Assembly (NCBI RefSeq): GCF_000802305.1
Contig: NZ_JTDK01000006.1
Span: forward strand, 558,001-622,000
Direction: 5' to 3'
Length of the DNA stretch: 64,000 nt
DNA from: Microbacterium mangrovi
GTDB taxonomy: Bacteria; Actinomycetota; Actinomycetes; Actinomycetales; Microbacteriaceae
Positions 36,756 through 44,923 of this stretch are shown here, piece after piece (the first letter of the stretch is position 1; each line of letters begins with the position of its first letter). A program made the position numbers and the translations under genes. The notes beneath the pieces are model-generated. The model made no database searches. It saw only the letters and a program-made list of their open reading frames with translations, and was not told where the DNA came from.

Positions 36756-37466
36756 TCAGCTCGGACGGCGATAACGCACGAACAGGAACCCGTCGTCGTC
36801 GTGCAGGATGCCTGCCACCCCGAACTCCCGGTCCGCTTCGGCGGCCGCGCGGACGATCCGTGTGGCGTCGCCGCCCACGAAGCGCGGCGCCACGGTCAGG
36901 CACACCTCATCGACGAGGCCGGCATCCAGCATCGCGCCGAACAGGGTCGGACCACCCTCGCACAGCGTCTGGGTCCAGCCGCGGGAGGCGAGCAGGGAAA
37001 CCACGGCGGGGAGATCGACGGTCGACGCGCCGCCCACGACGACGTCCGCGACGTCGGCGAACAGCCGTCCGCGAGCGGCCGCTGCCGCCTGGGTCGTGAG
37101 CACGACCGGTCGTCGCACCGCGTCCGCGAACACGGCGTCGTGTGGGTCGAGGTCGAGCGTGCCGCTGACGACGGCGAGCGCCGGCGGGTCGGCGAGCCCG
37201 TGCGCGCGGCGCCACCGCGCGTCCTCGTCGGCGACACGCAGACCGCCGTACCCCTCGGCACGCACGGTGCCGGCGCCGACCAGCACGACGTCGGCCATCG
37301 TCCGCAGCACCTGCACGAGGGTCCGATCCGTCGCCCCGCCCAGTGGCCCGCTGCGTCCGCCGAGAGTCACGGCTCCGTCGGCGCTCGTGATGAAGTTCAC
37401 CCTGATCCGCGGCCGCGCCCGGTCGGGCAGCGCGTAGGCATCCAGCAGTTCGGAGCGGGTGGGCAT
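36756..37466 (-). CDS. stand-alone RibD-C / DHFR-fold reductase
   Basis: A 236-residue protein matching only the reductase half of RibD (VNFITSADGAVTLGGRSGPLGG, VLVGAGTVRAEGYGG, LCEGGPTLFGAML, VDEVCLTVAP). There is no deaminase domain. This fold is homologous to dihydrofolate reductase, and a mycobacterial member (Rv2671) is reported to act as an alternative DHFR. It is the last gene of a four-gene operon with folE, an FAD oxidoreductase and a FolP2-like gene, whose stop overlaps its ATG. That context points to reduction of a dihydropterin rather than riboflavin synthesis; this is inference. Confidence 0.85.
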   Translation of the reverse strand: MPTRSELLDAYALPDRARPRIRVNFITSADGAVTLGGRSGPLGGATDRTLVQVLRTMADVVLVGAGTVRAEGYGGLRVADEDARWRRAHGLADPPALAVVSGTLDLDPHDAVFADAVRRPVVLTTQAAAAARGRLFADVADVVVGGASTVDLPAVVSLLASRGWTQTLCEGGPTLFGAMLDAGLVDEVCLTVAPRFVGGDATRIVRAAAEADREFGVAGILHDDDGFLFVRYRRPS

Positions 37467-38392
37467 CAGTCGTCTCCCTGCGGCGGGGTGTTGTGCCTTT
37501 CGCGGACGGGTTCCCGCCATCCGTGGACCGCCTCGATCATCCGCATCGCGTCGACGGTCTCGCGCACGTTGTGTGCGCGCACGAGTCGAGCCCCCTGCGT
37601 CACGCACCACACGGCCGTGGCGAGAGAGCCGGCAAGCCGGTCCCCGCGATCGCGGTCGAGGGTCTCGCCGATGAAGTCCTTGTTCGAGAGAGCCACGAGC
37701 ATCGGAAGCCCCAGGGCCGACAGCTCGCCCAGGCGCCGCGTCAGCTCGAGGGTCTGCCGGGTGCTCTTGTTGAGGTCGTGCCCGGGGTCCACGACGATCC
37801 GGTCGCGCGGGACTCCGTGCGCGATCGCGACCGCCACCCGGTGGTCGAGCTGAGCACGCACCTCGCGCGCGACGTCCGTGTATCGCGGCTCGGGGTAGGG
37901 GGTGCGCGGCTCGGCGAGGCTGTGCGCGATGACGATCGCGGCATCCGATCCGGCCACGACCTGGACCATCCGCGGGTCGCGGAGACCCGTCGTGTCGTTC
38001 ACGATGGAGGCACCGGCGGCGATCACGGCCGCGGCGACCTCGGGCTGGAACGTATCGACGCTCACCGCTCCCCGGCAGGACAGCGCCTCGACGACCGGCA
38101 CGACGCGCGCGCACTCCTCGTCGACCGGCACGGCCGGGCCGGGGGCGAACTTCACCCCGCCCACGTCGACGATGTCGGCGCCGGCGTCGAACGCGGCCAT
38201 CCCCGCCGCGACGGCCGCGTCCAGGGCGAACGTCGCGCCCCGGTCGTAGAAGGAGTCAGGCGTGCGATTGACGATCGCCATCACCGCGATCCGGCGGCGG
38301 AGGTCGAAGACGTGCCGCCCGGCGCGAAGGGGGGTCGTCCGACTCCGAGTGAGCTGCGCCGGACGGGTGTCGTGCGGGACGGGGGCGGTCAT
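37466..38392 (-). CDS. FolP2-type dihydropteroate synthase paralogue
   Basis: A 308-residue TIM-barrel protein of the pterin-binding family. It keeps MAIVNRTPDSFYDRG (pterin-site Asn), NDTTGL and ALSNKDFIGETL, but where true DHPS has the pABA-binding loop IDIGGESTRPG it reads VDVGGVKFAPG. That is the pattern I recall for mycobacterial FolP2, which was reported not to have DHPS activity. It should bind a pterin pyrophosphate or related pterin but may join it to something other than pABA. Start and stop overlap both neighbours by four bases or less, so it is translationally coupled within the operon. Confidence 0.85.
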   Translation of the reverse strand: MTAPVPHDTRPAQLTRSRTTPLRAGRHVFDLRRRIAVMAIVNRTPDSFYDRGATFALDAAVAAGMAAFDAGADIVDVGGVKFAPGPAVPVDEECARVVPVVEALSCRGAVSVDTFQPEVAAAVIAAGASIVNDTTGLRDPRMVQVVAGSDAAIVIAHSLAEPRTPYPEPRYTDVAREVRAQLDHRVAVAIAHGVPRDRIVVDPGHDLNKSTRQTLELTRRLGELSALGLPMLVALSNKDFIGETLDRDRGDRLAGSLATAVWCVTQGARLVRAHNVRETVDAMRMIEAVHGWREPVRERHNTPPQGDD

Positions 38393-39609
38393 CCGGCGAG
38401 TTCCTCCAGCGCGACGGAGGGGTCGGCGAGGGCCGCGGCATCCACCGGCGACTGTGCGCGCACGAGATCCTGGATCTTCTCGTTCACGTCCCAGACGTTG
38501 ACGTTCATGCCGCCGACGACGCGGTTCTCGCGCACCCAGAAGGCGATGTACTCGCGGGCGGCCAGATCACCGCGGATGACGAGTTCGGCATCACTCATCA
38601 GGGGGGCGTACCCCGAGAGTTCCATCCCGAGGTCGTACTGGTCGGTGTAGAAGTACGGGATCCCGTCGTGCACGGCATCCTGGCCCAGCATCGCGCGCGC
38701 CGCGACCGGGCCGGCAGTGCGTGCGTTCGCCCAGTGCTCGCTTCGCAGGCGCCCGCCGAGCACGGGATGCCAGGCGTTGGCGACGTCGCCCGCCGCGAAG
38801 ACGTCGGGGGCGCTCGTCCGCAGGCTCGCGTCGGTGAGGATGCCGCGGTCGACCTGGAGTCCCGCCCGCTCGGCGAGCCCGGTGTTGGGCACCGCGCCGA
38901 CGCCGATCAGCACGAGATCGGCCGGCACCGTCTCCCCGTCGACCACGACGCCGGTCGCACGATCCGTCCCCGCGATCCCCTCGACGCCGACGGACGTCCG
39001 AAGGTCCACTCCGTGCTCGGTGTGCAGCCGGGCGAATTCCGCGCCGAGCCGGACGCCGAGCGCGGGCGCAAGCGGTACCGGGTCGCGTTCGAGCACGGTG
39101 ACCTCGTTTCCGAGTTCACGCGCCGTCGCCGCAACTTCCAGACCGATCCATCCGGATCCGACGAGCACGAGACGGCGCCCGCCCGCCCGGAGTGCGCTCG
39201 CGAGGGCGTCGGCATCGTCCAGCCGGCGGAGGGTGTGCACGCCCGGCAGGTCGGCCCCCGGAATCGGCAGGTGGCGCGGGCTCGACCCGGTCGCGAGAAG
39301 GAGGGCGTCGTAGGCGACCCGCTCGCCGTCGCCCAACTCCACGCGGTGCGCGTCCGGGTCGATCGTCACGACCGTCGTCTCGGTCCGCAGGGTCATCCCG
39401 TGATCGGCGTACCAGTGCCGCGGATGCAGGATCACCGCGTCGAGGCCCTCGCGCCCGGCGAGGTAGCCCTTTGACAGCGGCGGCCGCTGGTACGGCGGGT
39501 GGCCTTCCTCCGTCACGATCGTGATGTCGCCGTCGTACCCCTCGGTGCGCAGCGTCTCGGCGGCCGTGGCGGCGGCGAGGCCTCCGCCGACGATGAGGTG
39601 ATGGGTCAT
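38389..39609 (-). CDS. FAD/NAD(P)H-dependent reductase (ferredoxin reductase type)
   Basis: A 406-residue pyridine nucleotide-disulphide oxidoreductase: FAD loop IVGGGLAAATAAETL at the N-terminus, NAD(P)H loop LVGSGWIGLEVAATARELG near residue 145, FAD motif VFAAGDVA near 265, and a C-terminal reductase domain. No redox CxxC is present, so it belongs with rhodocoxin/putidaredoxin reductases and not thioredoxin reductases. Such enzymes pass electrons to a ferredoxin or directly to a partner; no ferredoxin is encoded here. It is joined by ATGA overlaps to folE and the FolP2-like gene, so it probably supplies electrons in the pterin pathway. Confidence 0.88.
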   Translation of the reverse strand: MTHHLIVGGGLAAATAAETLRTEGYDGDITIVTEEGHPPYQRPPLSKGYLAGREGLDAVILHPRHWYADHGMTLRTETTVVTIDPDAHRVELGDGERVAYDALLLATGSSPRHLPIPGADLPGVHTLRRLDDADALASALRAGGRRLVLVGSGWIGLEVAATARELGNEVTVLERDPVPLAPALGVRLGAEFARLHTEHGVDLRTSVGVEGIAGTDRATGVVVDGETVPADLVLIGVGAVPNTGLAERAGLQVDRGILTDASLRTSAPDVFAAGDVANAWHPVLGGRLRSEHWANARTAGPVAARAMLGQDAVHDGIPYFYTDQYDLGMELSGYAPLMSDAELVIRGDLAAREYIAFWVRENRVVGGMNVNVWDVNEKIQDLVRAQSPVDAAALADPSVALEELAG

Positions 39610-40202
39610 GGCATCCTCCCCGAGGTCTCGGTCCGAAGCGCGAAGCGCAGTTCCGGATCGTTCTGGAACGCACCGCGCACGGCGGCGGTGCGGGTCTCGG
39701 CGCCGGGAGTGCGAACACCGCGGATCGACATGCACAGGTGCTCTGCGCGCACGACCACCGCCACCCCGCGCGGGTCGAGCGCCTCCTCGAGATCGTCGGC
39801 GATCTGCACCGTCATTCGCTCCTGCACCTGCAGCCTCCGGGCATGCCGCTCCACGACGCGGGCGAGTTTGGACAGCCCGACCAGCCGGGTTCCCGGCAGG
39901 TAGGCGACGTCGACCTCTCCGCGGAACGGCAGCAGGTGGTGCTCGCACAAGGATGTGAACCGGATGCCGCGGACGACGACGGGCTGGTCGTACCGCTCGT
40001 CGTTGGGGAAGGTCGTCATCACGAACGGGTGCGACGTGGTCATGTCGATCAGTGCGTCCACCACGCGGCGCGGGGTGTCCGCCAGGTGTTCGTCGGCCAC
40101 GTCGTAGCCGAGGGCGATGAGCAGATCTGCCACGGCACTCATCGCCCGCGCCCGATCGACCGGGTCGTCCTCGACGGCGTGGAGGGTGGCGGTGGAGGTC
40201 AT
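39606..40202 (-). CDS. folE: GTP cyclohydrolase I
   Basis: A 198-residue FolE. The zinc ligands in SLCEHHLLPF and AEHLCMSIRG, and the substrate motif QERMT, are all present. It opens and recloses GTP to 7,8-dihydroneopterin triphosphate, the first step of folate and other pterins. ATG 40202 follows GAAGGGAG, and a TTGACT-17-TACCGT promoter lies upstream. It heads a coupled operon that lacks folB and folK, so its product may go to a pathway separate from folate. Whether this is the cell's only folE cannot be seen. Confidence 0.94.
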   Translation of the reverse strand: MTSTATLHAVEDDPVDRARAMSAVADLLIALGYDVADEHLADTPRRVVDALIDMTTSHPFVMTTFPNDERYDQPVVVRGIRFTSLCEHHLLPFRGEVDVAYLPGTRLVGLSKLARVVERHARRLQVQERMTVQIADDLEEALDPRGVAVVVRAEHLCMSIRGVRTPGAETRTAAVRGAFQNDPELRFALRTETSGRMP

Positions 40203-40222
40203 GGCGGCTCCCTTCTGTCCTG

Positions 40223-40251
40223 ACGGTACGACGGCGCTCGAATAAAGTCAA
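40223..40251 (-). promoter_or_regulatory. promoter of the folE operon
   Basis: On the minus strand TTGACT (40251-40246) and TACCGT (40228-40223) are 17 bases apart. The A/T-rich stretch 40241-40265, unusual for this genome, lies between this promoter and that of the divergent regulator and is the likely operator region. Confidence 0.65.
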
Positions 40252-40271
40252 TCTTTTTGTTTTTAGAGTGG

Positions 40272-40277
40272 TATGCT
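40272..40277 (+). promoter_or_regulatory. -10 box of the cysteine-rich regulator gene
   Basis: TATGCT is followed after six bases by the ATG at 40284, so the message is probably leaderless. The -35 position falls in the A/T-rich stretch shared with the folE promoter. Confidence 0.55.
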
Positions 40278-40283
40278 GACCTC

Positions 40284-40937
40284 ATGGCACCGCGCAATGA
40301 CCTCGATGCGGTCGGGGCACTGAACGACCCGGTGCGTCGGCGCCTCTACCGATTCGTCGCCGACGCCGGCGGGCCGGTCACCCGGGATGCGGCCGCCAAC
40401 GCCCTCGGGCTCCCCCGGAGCACGGTCGCGCTCCATCTCGAAAGACTCGTCGACGCCGGAGCACTCGCCGCGACGAGCCGCAGACCGCCCGGCCGCGGCG
40501 GCCCCGGCGCCGGACGACCCGCGCGCCTGTACACCACCGTGCCCGAGCTCGCCGCCAGCATCCCGGAACGCCACTACGAGCTCGCCGGCGCCCTCCTCGC
40601 CGCCGCCGTCGAGCAGGCGGATGCCGCCGGCACGAGCGTCCGCGCCGCGCTCGGCGAAGTCGCCCACCGCACGGGCGCACAGCTCGGGTCGGCATCCGAC
40701 TCCCTCGAGCAGGCCCTGACGTCGTGCGGGTACGCGCCCCAGGACGACGGCACGGGCGGCATCCTCCTCGAGAACTGTCCGTTCCACGTGCTCGCCCAGC
40801 GCCACACCGACCTCATCTGCTCGGCGAACCTCTGCCTCATCGAGGGCATGGCCGCAGCCACGGGCGACGAACGCACCCCGGCCCTCACACCGCAGGACGG
40901 CCGCTGCTGCGTCACCGTCCGGGCCGCGACGACGTGA
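40284..40937 (+). CDS. ArsR/SufR-like regulator with cysteine-rich sensor domain
   Basis: A 217-residue regulator. Residues 5-75 form a winged helix-turn-helix (DPVRRRLYRFVADAGG and LPRSTVALHLERLVDAG). The C-terminal domain carries NCPFHVLAQRHTDLICSANLC and ends near GRCCV, giving five cysteines in the pattern C-x13-C-x4-C...CC. Related proteins such as SufR hold an iron-sulphur cluster with cysteines in this region, so it probably senses iron-sulphur or redox state. It is divergent from the folE operon and most likely controls it. I start at ATG 40284 because TATGCT lies just before it. Confidence 0.85.
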   Translation: MAPRNDLDAVGALNDPVRRRLYRFVADAGGPVTRDAAANALGLPRSTVALHLERLVDAGALAATSRRPPGRGGPGAGRPARLYTTVPELAASIPERHYELAGALLAAAVEQADAAGTSVRAALGEVAHRTGAQLGSASDSLEQALTSCGYAPQDDGTGGILLENCPFHVLAQRHTDLICSANLCLIEGMAAATGDERTPALTPQDGRCCVTVRAATT

Positions 40938-40995
40938 CCGTACGGACACCGCGTGCCTCAGAACTCCGCACCGGGCCGGGCGGCAGACTGAACGC

Positions 40996-41949
40996 GTGCT
41001 GCATTTCGAGATGATCGTGCCGCCGGCACTCGCTCTCACCGTGGACGACGTGCTCACCGACCATGCGGAGGCCGTGTCGAACGTGATCCGGCTTCCGCAT
41101 GCCGGAGCGGACCCGCGCGGGGACGTGATCCTGTGCGACGTGACCCGAGCCGACGCCACCGACCTCCTCGCCGCCCTCCATCGAGCCGGACTGGATGCCG
41201 TCGGATCGATCTCCATCACCCCGGTGGACCTGTCGCTCTCGCGTACAGCGACCACCACGGGTGCGGCGATCTTCGGGAGCGACGACGACGCGGTCGTCTG
41301 GCAGGAGGTCGAGGCCCGGGCCGGCGACGAGGCGCAGATCTCGACGACCTACATCATGTTCATGGTGATCGCCACGCTGATCGCGGCCGTCGGCGTCGTC
41401 GCGGATCAGCCCATCCTCATCGTCGGCGCCATGGTCGTCGGGCCCGACTTCGGACCGCTCGCGGCGATCGCCGTCGGCGTCGTCCGGCGGCGTGCGTCGG
41501 TGGTCGGCCGCTCCGCCCTGGCCCTGCTGGCCGGCTACGGCGCGGGCATCCTCATCGCCATCCCGTTCTCCTGGATCATGATGCGGCTGCACATCTTCCC
41601 GCCCAATCCGTTCGCGGAGCCCCTGCCCGCCACCTCGTTCATCTGGCAGCCCGATCCGCTCAGCTACATCGTCGGCTTCCTCGCCGGCATCGCCGGCATC
41701 CTGTCGCTCACCTCCGCGAAGTCGGGGGCGCTCATCGGCGTGCTGATCTCGGTGACGACCATCCCGGCGGCCGGGGCGGCCGGTCTCGCGATCGCCTCGC
41801 ACGAGTGGGGCACGGTCGGGACCTCGCTCATGCAGCTGGTCGTCAACCTCGTCGCGATCGTCACCGCCGGAACCCTCACGCTCGCCGTCCAGGTCCGTCT
41901 CGCACGCCGTCGCGCACGTCGTCCGGCGCCGCAGGGCCGGGCATCCTGA
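40996..41949 (+). CDS. DUF389 membrane protein
   Basis: A 317-residue protein. A soluble N-terminal domain (about residues 1-105) precedes six membrane segments with the DUF389 signature (ISTTYIMFMVIATLIAAVGVV, cut here, then VGAMVVGPDFGPLAAIAVG). The function is unknown; the family is widespread in actinobacteria. GTG 40996 follows CAGACT by seven bases. It stands alone between the regulator and the two-component system. Confidence 0.88.
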   Translation: MLHFEMIVPPALALTVDDVLTDHAEAVSNVIRLPHAGADPRGDVILCDVTRADATDLLAALHRAGLDAVGSISITPVDLSLSRTATTTGAAIFGSDDDAVVWQEVEARAGDEAQISTTYIMFMVIATLIAAVGVVADQPILIVGAMVVGPDFGPLAAIAVGVVRRRASVVGRSALALLAGYGAGILIAIPFSWIMMRLHIFPPNPFAEPLPATSFIWQPDPLSYIVGFLAGIAGILSLTSAKSGALIGVLISVTTIPAAGAAGLAIASHEWGTVGTSLMQLVVNLVAIVTAGTLTLAVQVRLARRRARRPAPQGRAS

Positions 41950-42041
41950 CGGCATCCGACACTCTCTGCACTCCCTATGCAGTCACTGGACGCGCCGCAT
42001 ACATCCCCCGCAGATTCCCGGGGACTGGCATATTAGGTGCC

Positions 42042-42737
42042 ATGACCGCAGCCCGCATTCTCGTCGTGGACGATGAGCCCAACATCCGCGACCTCCTCAT
42101 CACGAGCCTCCGCTTCGCCGGCTACCAGGTGCGTGCCGTCGCGAACGGCGCCCAGACGATCTCGGCGGTGCTCGAGGAAGAGCCAGACCTGATCATCCTC
42201 GACGTCATGCTCCCCGACATGAACGGCTTCAGCGTCACCAAGCGCCTCCGCGGCGCCGGGTACACCGCGCCGATCCTGTTCCTCACGGCGAAGGACGAGA
42301 CCGAAGACAAGATCGCCGGGCTCAACGCCGGCGGCGACGACTACGTCACCAAGCCCTTCAGCCTCGACGAGATCGTCGCCCGCATCCAGGCGATCCTGCG
42401 TCGCACCATGCAGGTCGACGAGGAGTCGGTGATCCGCGCAGGCGAGATCACGATGGATCAAGACACCCACGACGTCTTCGTCGGCGATGCGCAGATCGAA
42501 CTGAGCCCCACGGAGTTCAAGCTGCTGCGCTACCTCATGCTCAACCCTAACCGCGTGCTGTCCAAGGCACAGATCCTCGACCACGTCTGGGAGTACGACT
42601 TCAACGGCGACGCCGGCATCGTGGAGAGCTACATCTCCTACCTGCGGCGCAAGATCGACCCGCACTCGTCGGAGCCGCTCATCCAGACCAAGCGCGGCTT
42701 CGGCTACATGCTGAAGACCGGCAGCAAGCCCGCCTGA
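42042..42737 (+). CDS. OmpR-family response regulator
   Basis: A 231-residue regulator: receiver domain with DDE near residue 11, phospho-acceptor Asp in IILDVMLPDM (about residue 54), Thr in FLTAKDE and Lys in TKPFS; then a winged-helix domain (LSPTEFKLLRYLMLNPNRVL and YISYLRRKID). It is most like TcrA/PrrA-type regulators. ATG 42042 lies closely behind the AT-rich CATATTAG, so it may be leaderless. The cognate kinase starts 17 bases after its stop. Confidence 0.95.
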   Translation: MTAARILVVDDEPNIRDLLITSLRFAGYQVRAVANGAQTISAVLEEEPDLIILDVMLPDMNGFSVTKRLRGAGYTAPILFLTAKDETEDKIAGLNAGGDDYVTKPFSLDEIVARIQAILRRTMQVDEESVIRAGEITMDQDTHDVFVGDAQIELSPTEFKLLRYLMLNPNRVLSKAQILDHVWEYDFNGDAGIVESYISYLRRKIDPHSSEPLIQTKRGFGYMLKTGSKPA

Positions 42738-42742
42738 ACACC

Positions 42743-42748
42743 GGAGGT
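42743..42748 (+). promoter_or_regulatory. ribosome-binding site that points to a CTG start
   Basis: GGAGGT, a full Shine-Dalgarno sequence, lies six bases before an in-frame CTG at 42755. The next possible start in frame, GTG 42815, has no comparable site and would remove the residues before the first membrane segment. Confidence 0.65.
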
Positions 42749-42754
42749 CGGCCC

Positions 42755-44491
42755 CTGAGCGAAAGTCCGGATGCCGTCACCGGCTGGTGGCGTGGCGTCA
42801 GCCTGCGCGGAAAGGTGACCGGGGTCACCGTCGCGGTGCTGATCGTCGGCCTCTTCGTCGCCGGCCTCGGGACGATGGTCTTCCTGCGCAGCGCGCTGGA
42901 TGCCAGCCTCGACTCCCAGGTGGAGCAGCTGTCCAACGTCGACGTGTGGAGCGCGACGTTCGATGCGAAGACCGAGAACGGCACCACCACGTTCACCGCC
43001 AAGTCGAAGGCCCCCGGCGTCAACTACTCCGTCGCGATCTACGACGCCCGCGGCAAGCAGCTTGCGACGGCGGTGCCGGACGGCTCCGATCAGCCGGTGT
43101 TCCCCGAGTCCTTTCCCACACAGGAGACGGCCGTCCGCGGCACCGACGCATTCTCGCTCGACGGCACGGACGGGTCCGGCTTCCGCGCCAGCGTCTCGAC
43201 GTTCGTTGTGCCCGGGTCCACGGCGCTCTACACGCAGCTCGTGGCTCTGCCGACCACCACCGGCGACAAGATCCTCGCCACGTATCTCGGCATCTACAGC
43301 GTGCTGGCGATGCTGACGATCATCCTCGGCGCCGTCGGGACTCGCTGGCTCGTCACGCTCGCGTTCCGCAGCCTCGGGCAGGTCGAGTCGACGGCCATGT
43401 CGATCGCAGCGGGCGACTTCAGCCAGCGCCTCACCGACATCGAGCCCGAGCACACCGAGGTCGGCCGGCTGAAGCTCGCCATCAATGCGATGCTCGGCCG
43501 AGTGGATGCCGCGCTCGGCGCCCGCGATGCCACGGTGCGGCAGATGCGCCGGTTCATCGGGGATGCCAGCCACGAGCTTCGCACTCCGCTCGTGACGGTC
43601 CGCGGCTACGCGGAGCTCTATCGCATGGGCGCGATCAGCTCCGACGAAGACATCGCGCAGGCGATGGAGCGCATCGAGAAGGAGGCCATCCGCATGGGGG
43701 TGATGGTCGAAGACCTCCTCGCGCTCACCCGCCTCGACGAGCGCCGCGAAGAGGTCGAGCTCGTCGCTGTGCACCTGCGTCCGATCGCATACGACGCGGC
43801 CCTGGACGTGCGCGCCGTCAGCTCGCGCGTCGTCCGGGTTGTCGACTCCACCCGCGACAACAGCACGCGATCGCACGCTCCGGCGGCACCCACGCCCGCT
43901 CCCCCGGGGCCCGGCGCCAAGCGCCGGTCCGGCAGCGGCGGGCTGACCGGTGCCCGCAGCCTGCTGCGCCGTCGCCCGCGCGGGTCCACCGGCCCCATCG
44001 AGCCACTGCCGCCCGAGGCGCTTGCTCCTGTTGCACCCGAGCCACCGGTCGGTCTGGAGCCGATCGTGCTCGGCGACGAGAACCGCATCCGCCAGGTCGT
44101 CACGAATCTGCTGGCGAACGCCCGCCGCTACACCCCCGACGATTCGCCCATCGAACTGGGTGTCGGTCTCGACGAAGCCGCGCGGATCGGCTGGATCGAT
44201 GTGATCGACCACGGACCGGGCATCCCCGACCAGATCAAGCATCAGATCTTCCAGCGCTTCTGGCGAGCGGACAACTCGCGCACGCGCGAGACCGGAGGGT
44301 CAGGGCTCGGCCTGGCGATCGTCGCCTCGATCGTGGAGGCGCTGCACGGCACGGTGGAGGTGCTCGACACCCCCGGCGGGGGTGCGACGTTCCGCATCGC
44401 GTTCCCCCTCGCCGAGGACGCCGCGCGTGCGGCGCAGCTGTCCATCGAGACGCAGCCGATCGACCGGCTCGACCTGCCCGGCATCGAATGA
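42755..44491 (+). CDS. sensor histidine kinase with Pro-rich insertion
   Basis: A kinase of about 578 residues if it starts at CTG 42755 (558 from GTG 42815). It has two membrane segments (about residues 30-48 and 178-200) around an extracytoplasmic sensor domain, a HAMP domain, and the H box FIGDASHELRTPLV with His about 273. The ATP-binding part shows NLLANARRYTP, DHGPGIP and GGSGLGLAIV. Between the two kinase halves (about residues 373-436) sits a Pro/Arg/Ala-rich, surely disordered stretch not usual in this family. It pairs with the OmpR-type regulator upstream; the signal is unknown. Confidence 0.93.
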   Translation: MSESPDAVTGWWRGVSLRGKVTGVTVAVLIVGLFVAGLGTMVFLRSALDASLDSQVEQLSNVDVWSATFDAKTENGTTTFTAKSKAPGVNYSVAIYDARGKQLATAVPDGSDQPVFPESFPTQETAVRGTDAFSLDGTDGSGFRASVSTFVVPGSTALYTQLVALPTTTGDKILATYLGIYSVLAMLTIILGAVGTRWLVTLAFRSLGQVESTAMSIAAGDFSQRLTDIEPEHTEVGRLKLAINAMLGRVDAALGARDATVRQMRRFIGDASHELRTPLVTVRGYAELYRMGAISSDEDIAQAMERIEKEAIRMGVMVEDLLALTRLDERREEVELVAVHLRPIAYDAALDVRAVSSRVVRVVDSTRDNSTRSHAPAAPTPAPPGPGAKRRSGSGGLTGARSLLRRRPRGSTGPIEPLPPEALAPVAPEPPVGLEPIVLGDENRIRQVVTNLLANARRYTPDDSPIELGVGLDEAARIGWIDVIDHGPGIPDQIKHQIFQRFWRADNSRTRETGGSGLGLAIVASIVEALHGTVEVLDTPGGGATFRIAFPLAEDAARAAQLSIETQPIDRLDLPGIE

Positions 44492-44624
44492 CGAGGCCGC
44501 CGGCTGTCCACAGGCGGCCGGGTCCGGGCGGCATCCCGCTCCCCTCCACAGCGCCCTGATCGGCGCGGACGCCGGGGCGGCGCATGCTCGTAACGTGGTG
44601 CCACCTCAACGAAAAGGAGCCACC

Positions 44625-44912
44625 ATGGCCGTCTACGCCGTCGATTCCGACGCCGTCCTCACCGCCCACACCGCCGTCCGCGGCACCATCGAACGCCTCC
44701 AGACCGAGACGCAGTCGATGATGTCGCAGCTGGTCAGCCTGCAGTCCTCGTGGACGGGCACCGCCTCGACAGCGTTCCAGCATGTCGTCGACCAATGGCG
44801 CGCCACCCAGCATCAGGTCGAGGAGTCGCTCGCCGGCATCAACACGGCACTGGCCGGCGCCGGTCGCCAGTATGCCGAGGCGGAAGCCGTCACGGCGGGG
44901 CTGTTCCGCTGA
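44625..44912 (+). CDS. WXG100 (ESAT-6-like) protein
   Basis: A 95-residue helical hairpin with the WXG motif as WTG at about residues 44-46, and near the C-terminus Y-A-E-A-E, which fits the Y-x-x-x-D/E type VII export signal. ATG 44625 follows AAAAGGAG. Such proteins leave the cell through a type VII system as dimers. It stands alone here: no EccC ATPase, partner WXG protein or toxin is encoded in the window. Confidence 0.88.
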   Translation: MAVYAVDSDAVLTAHTAVRGTIERLQTETQSMMSQLVSLQSSWTGTASTAFQHVVDQWRATQHQVEESLAGINTALAGAGRQYAEAEAVTAGLFR

Positions 44913-44923
44913 GGGCCGCAGAA

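Noticed and set aside
42815..44491. Histidine kinase start at GTG 42815
   Set aside because: No ribosome-binding site lies before it, while a full GGAGGT precedes the in-frame CTG at 42755; kept only as the alternative.
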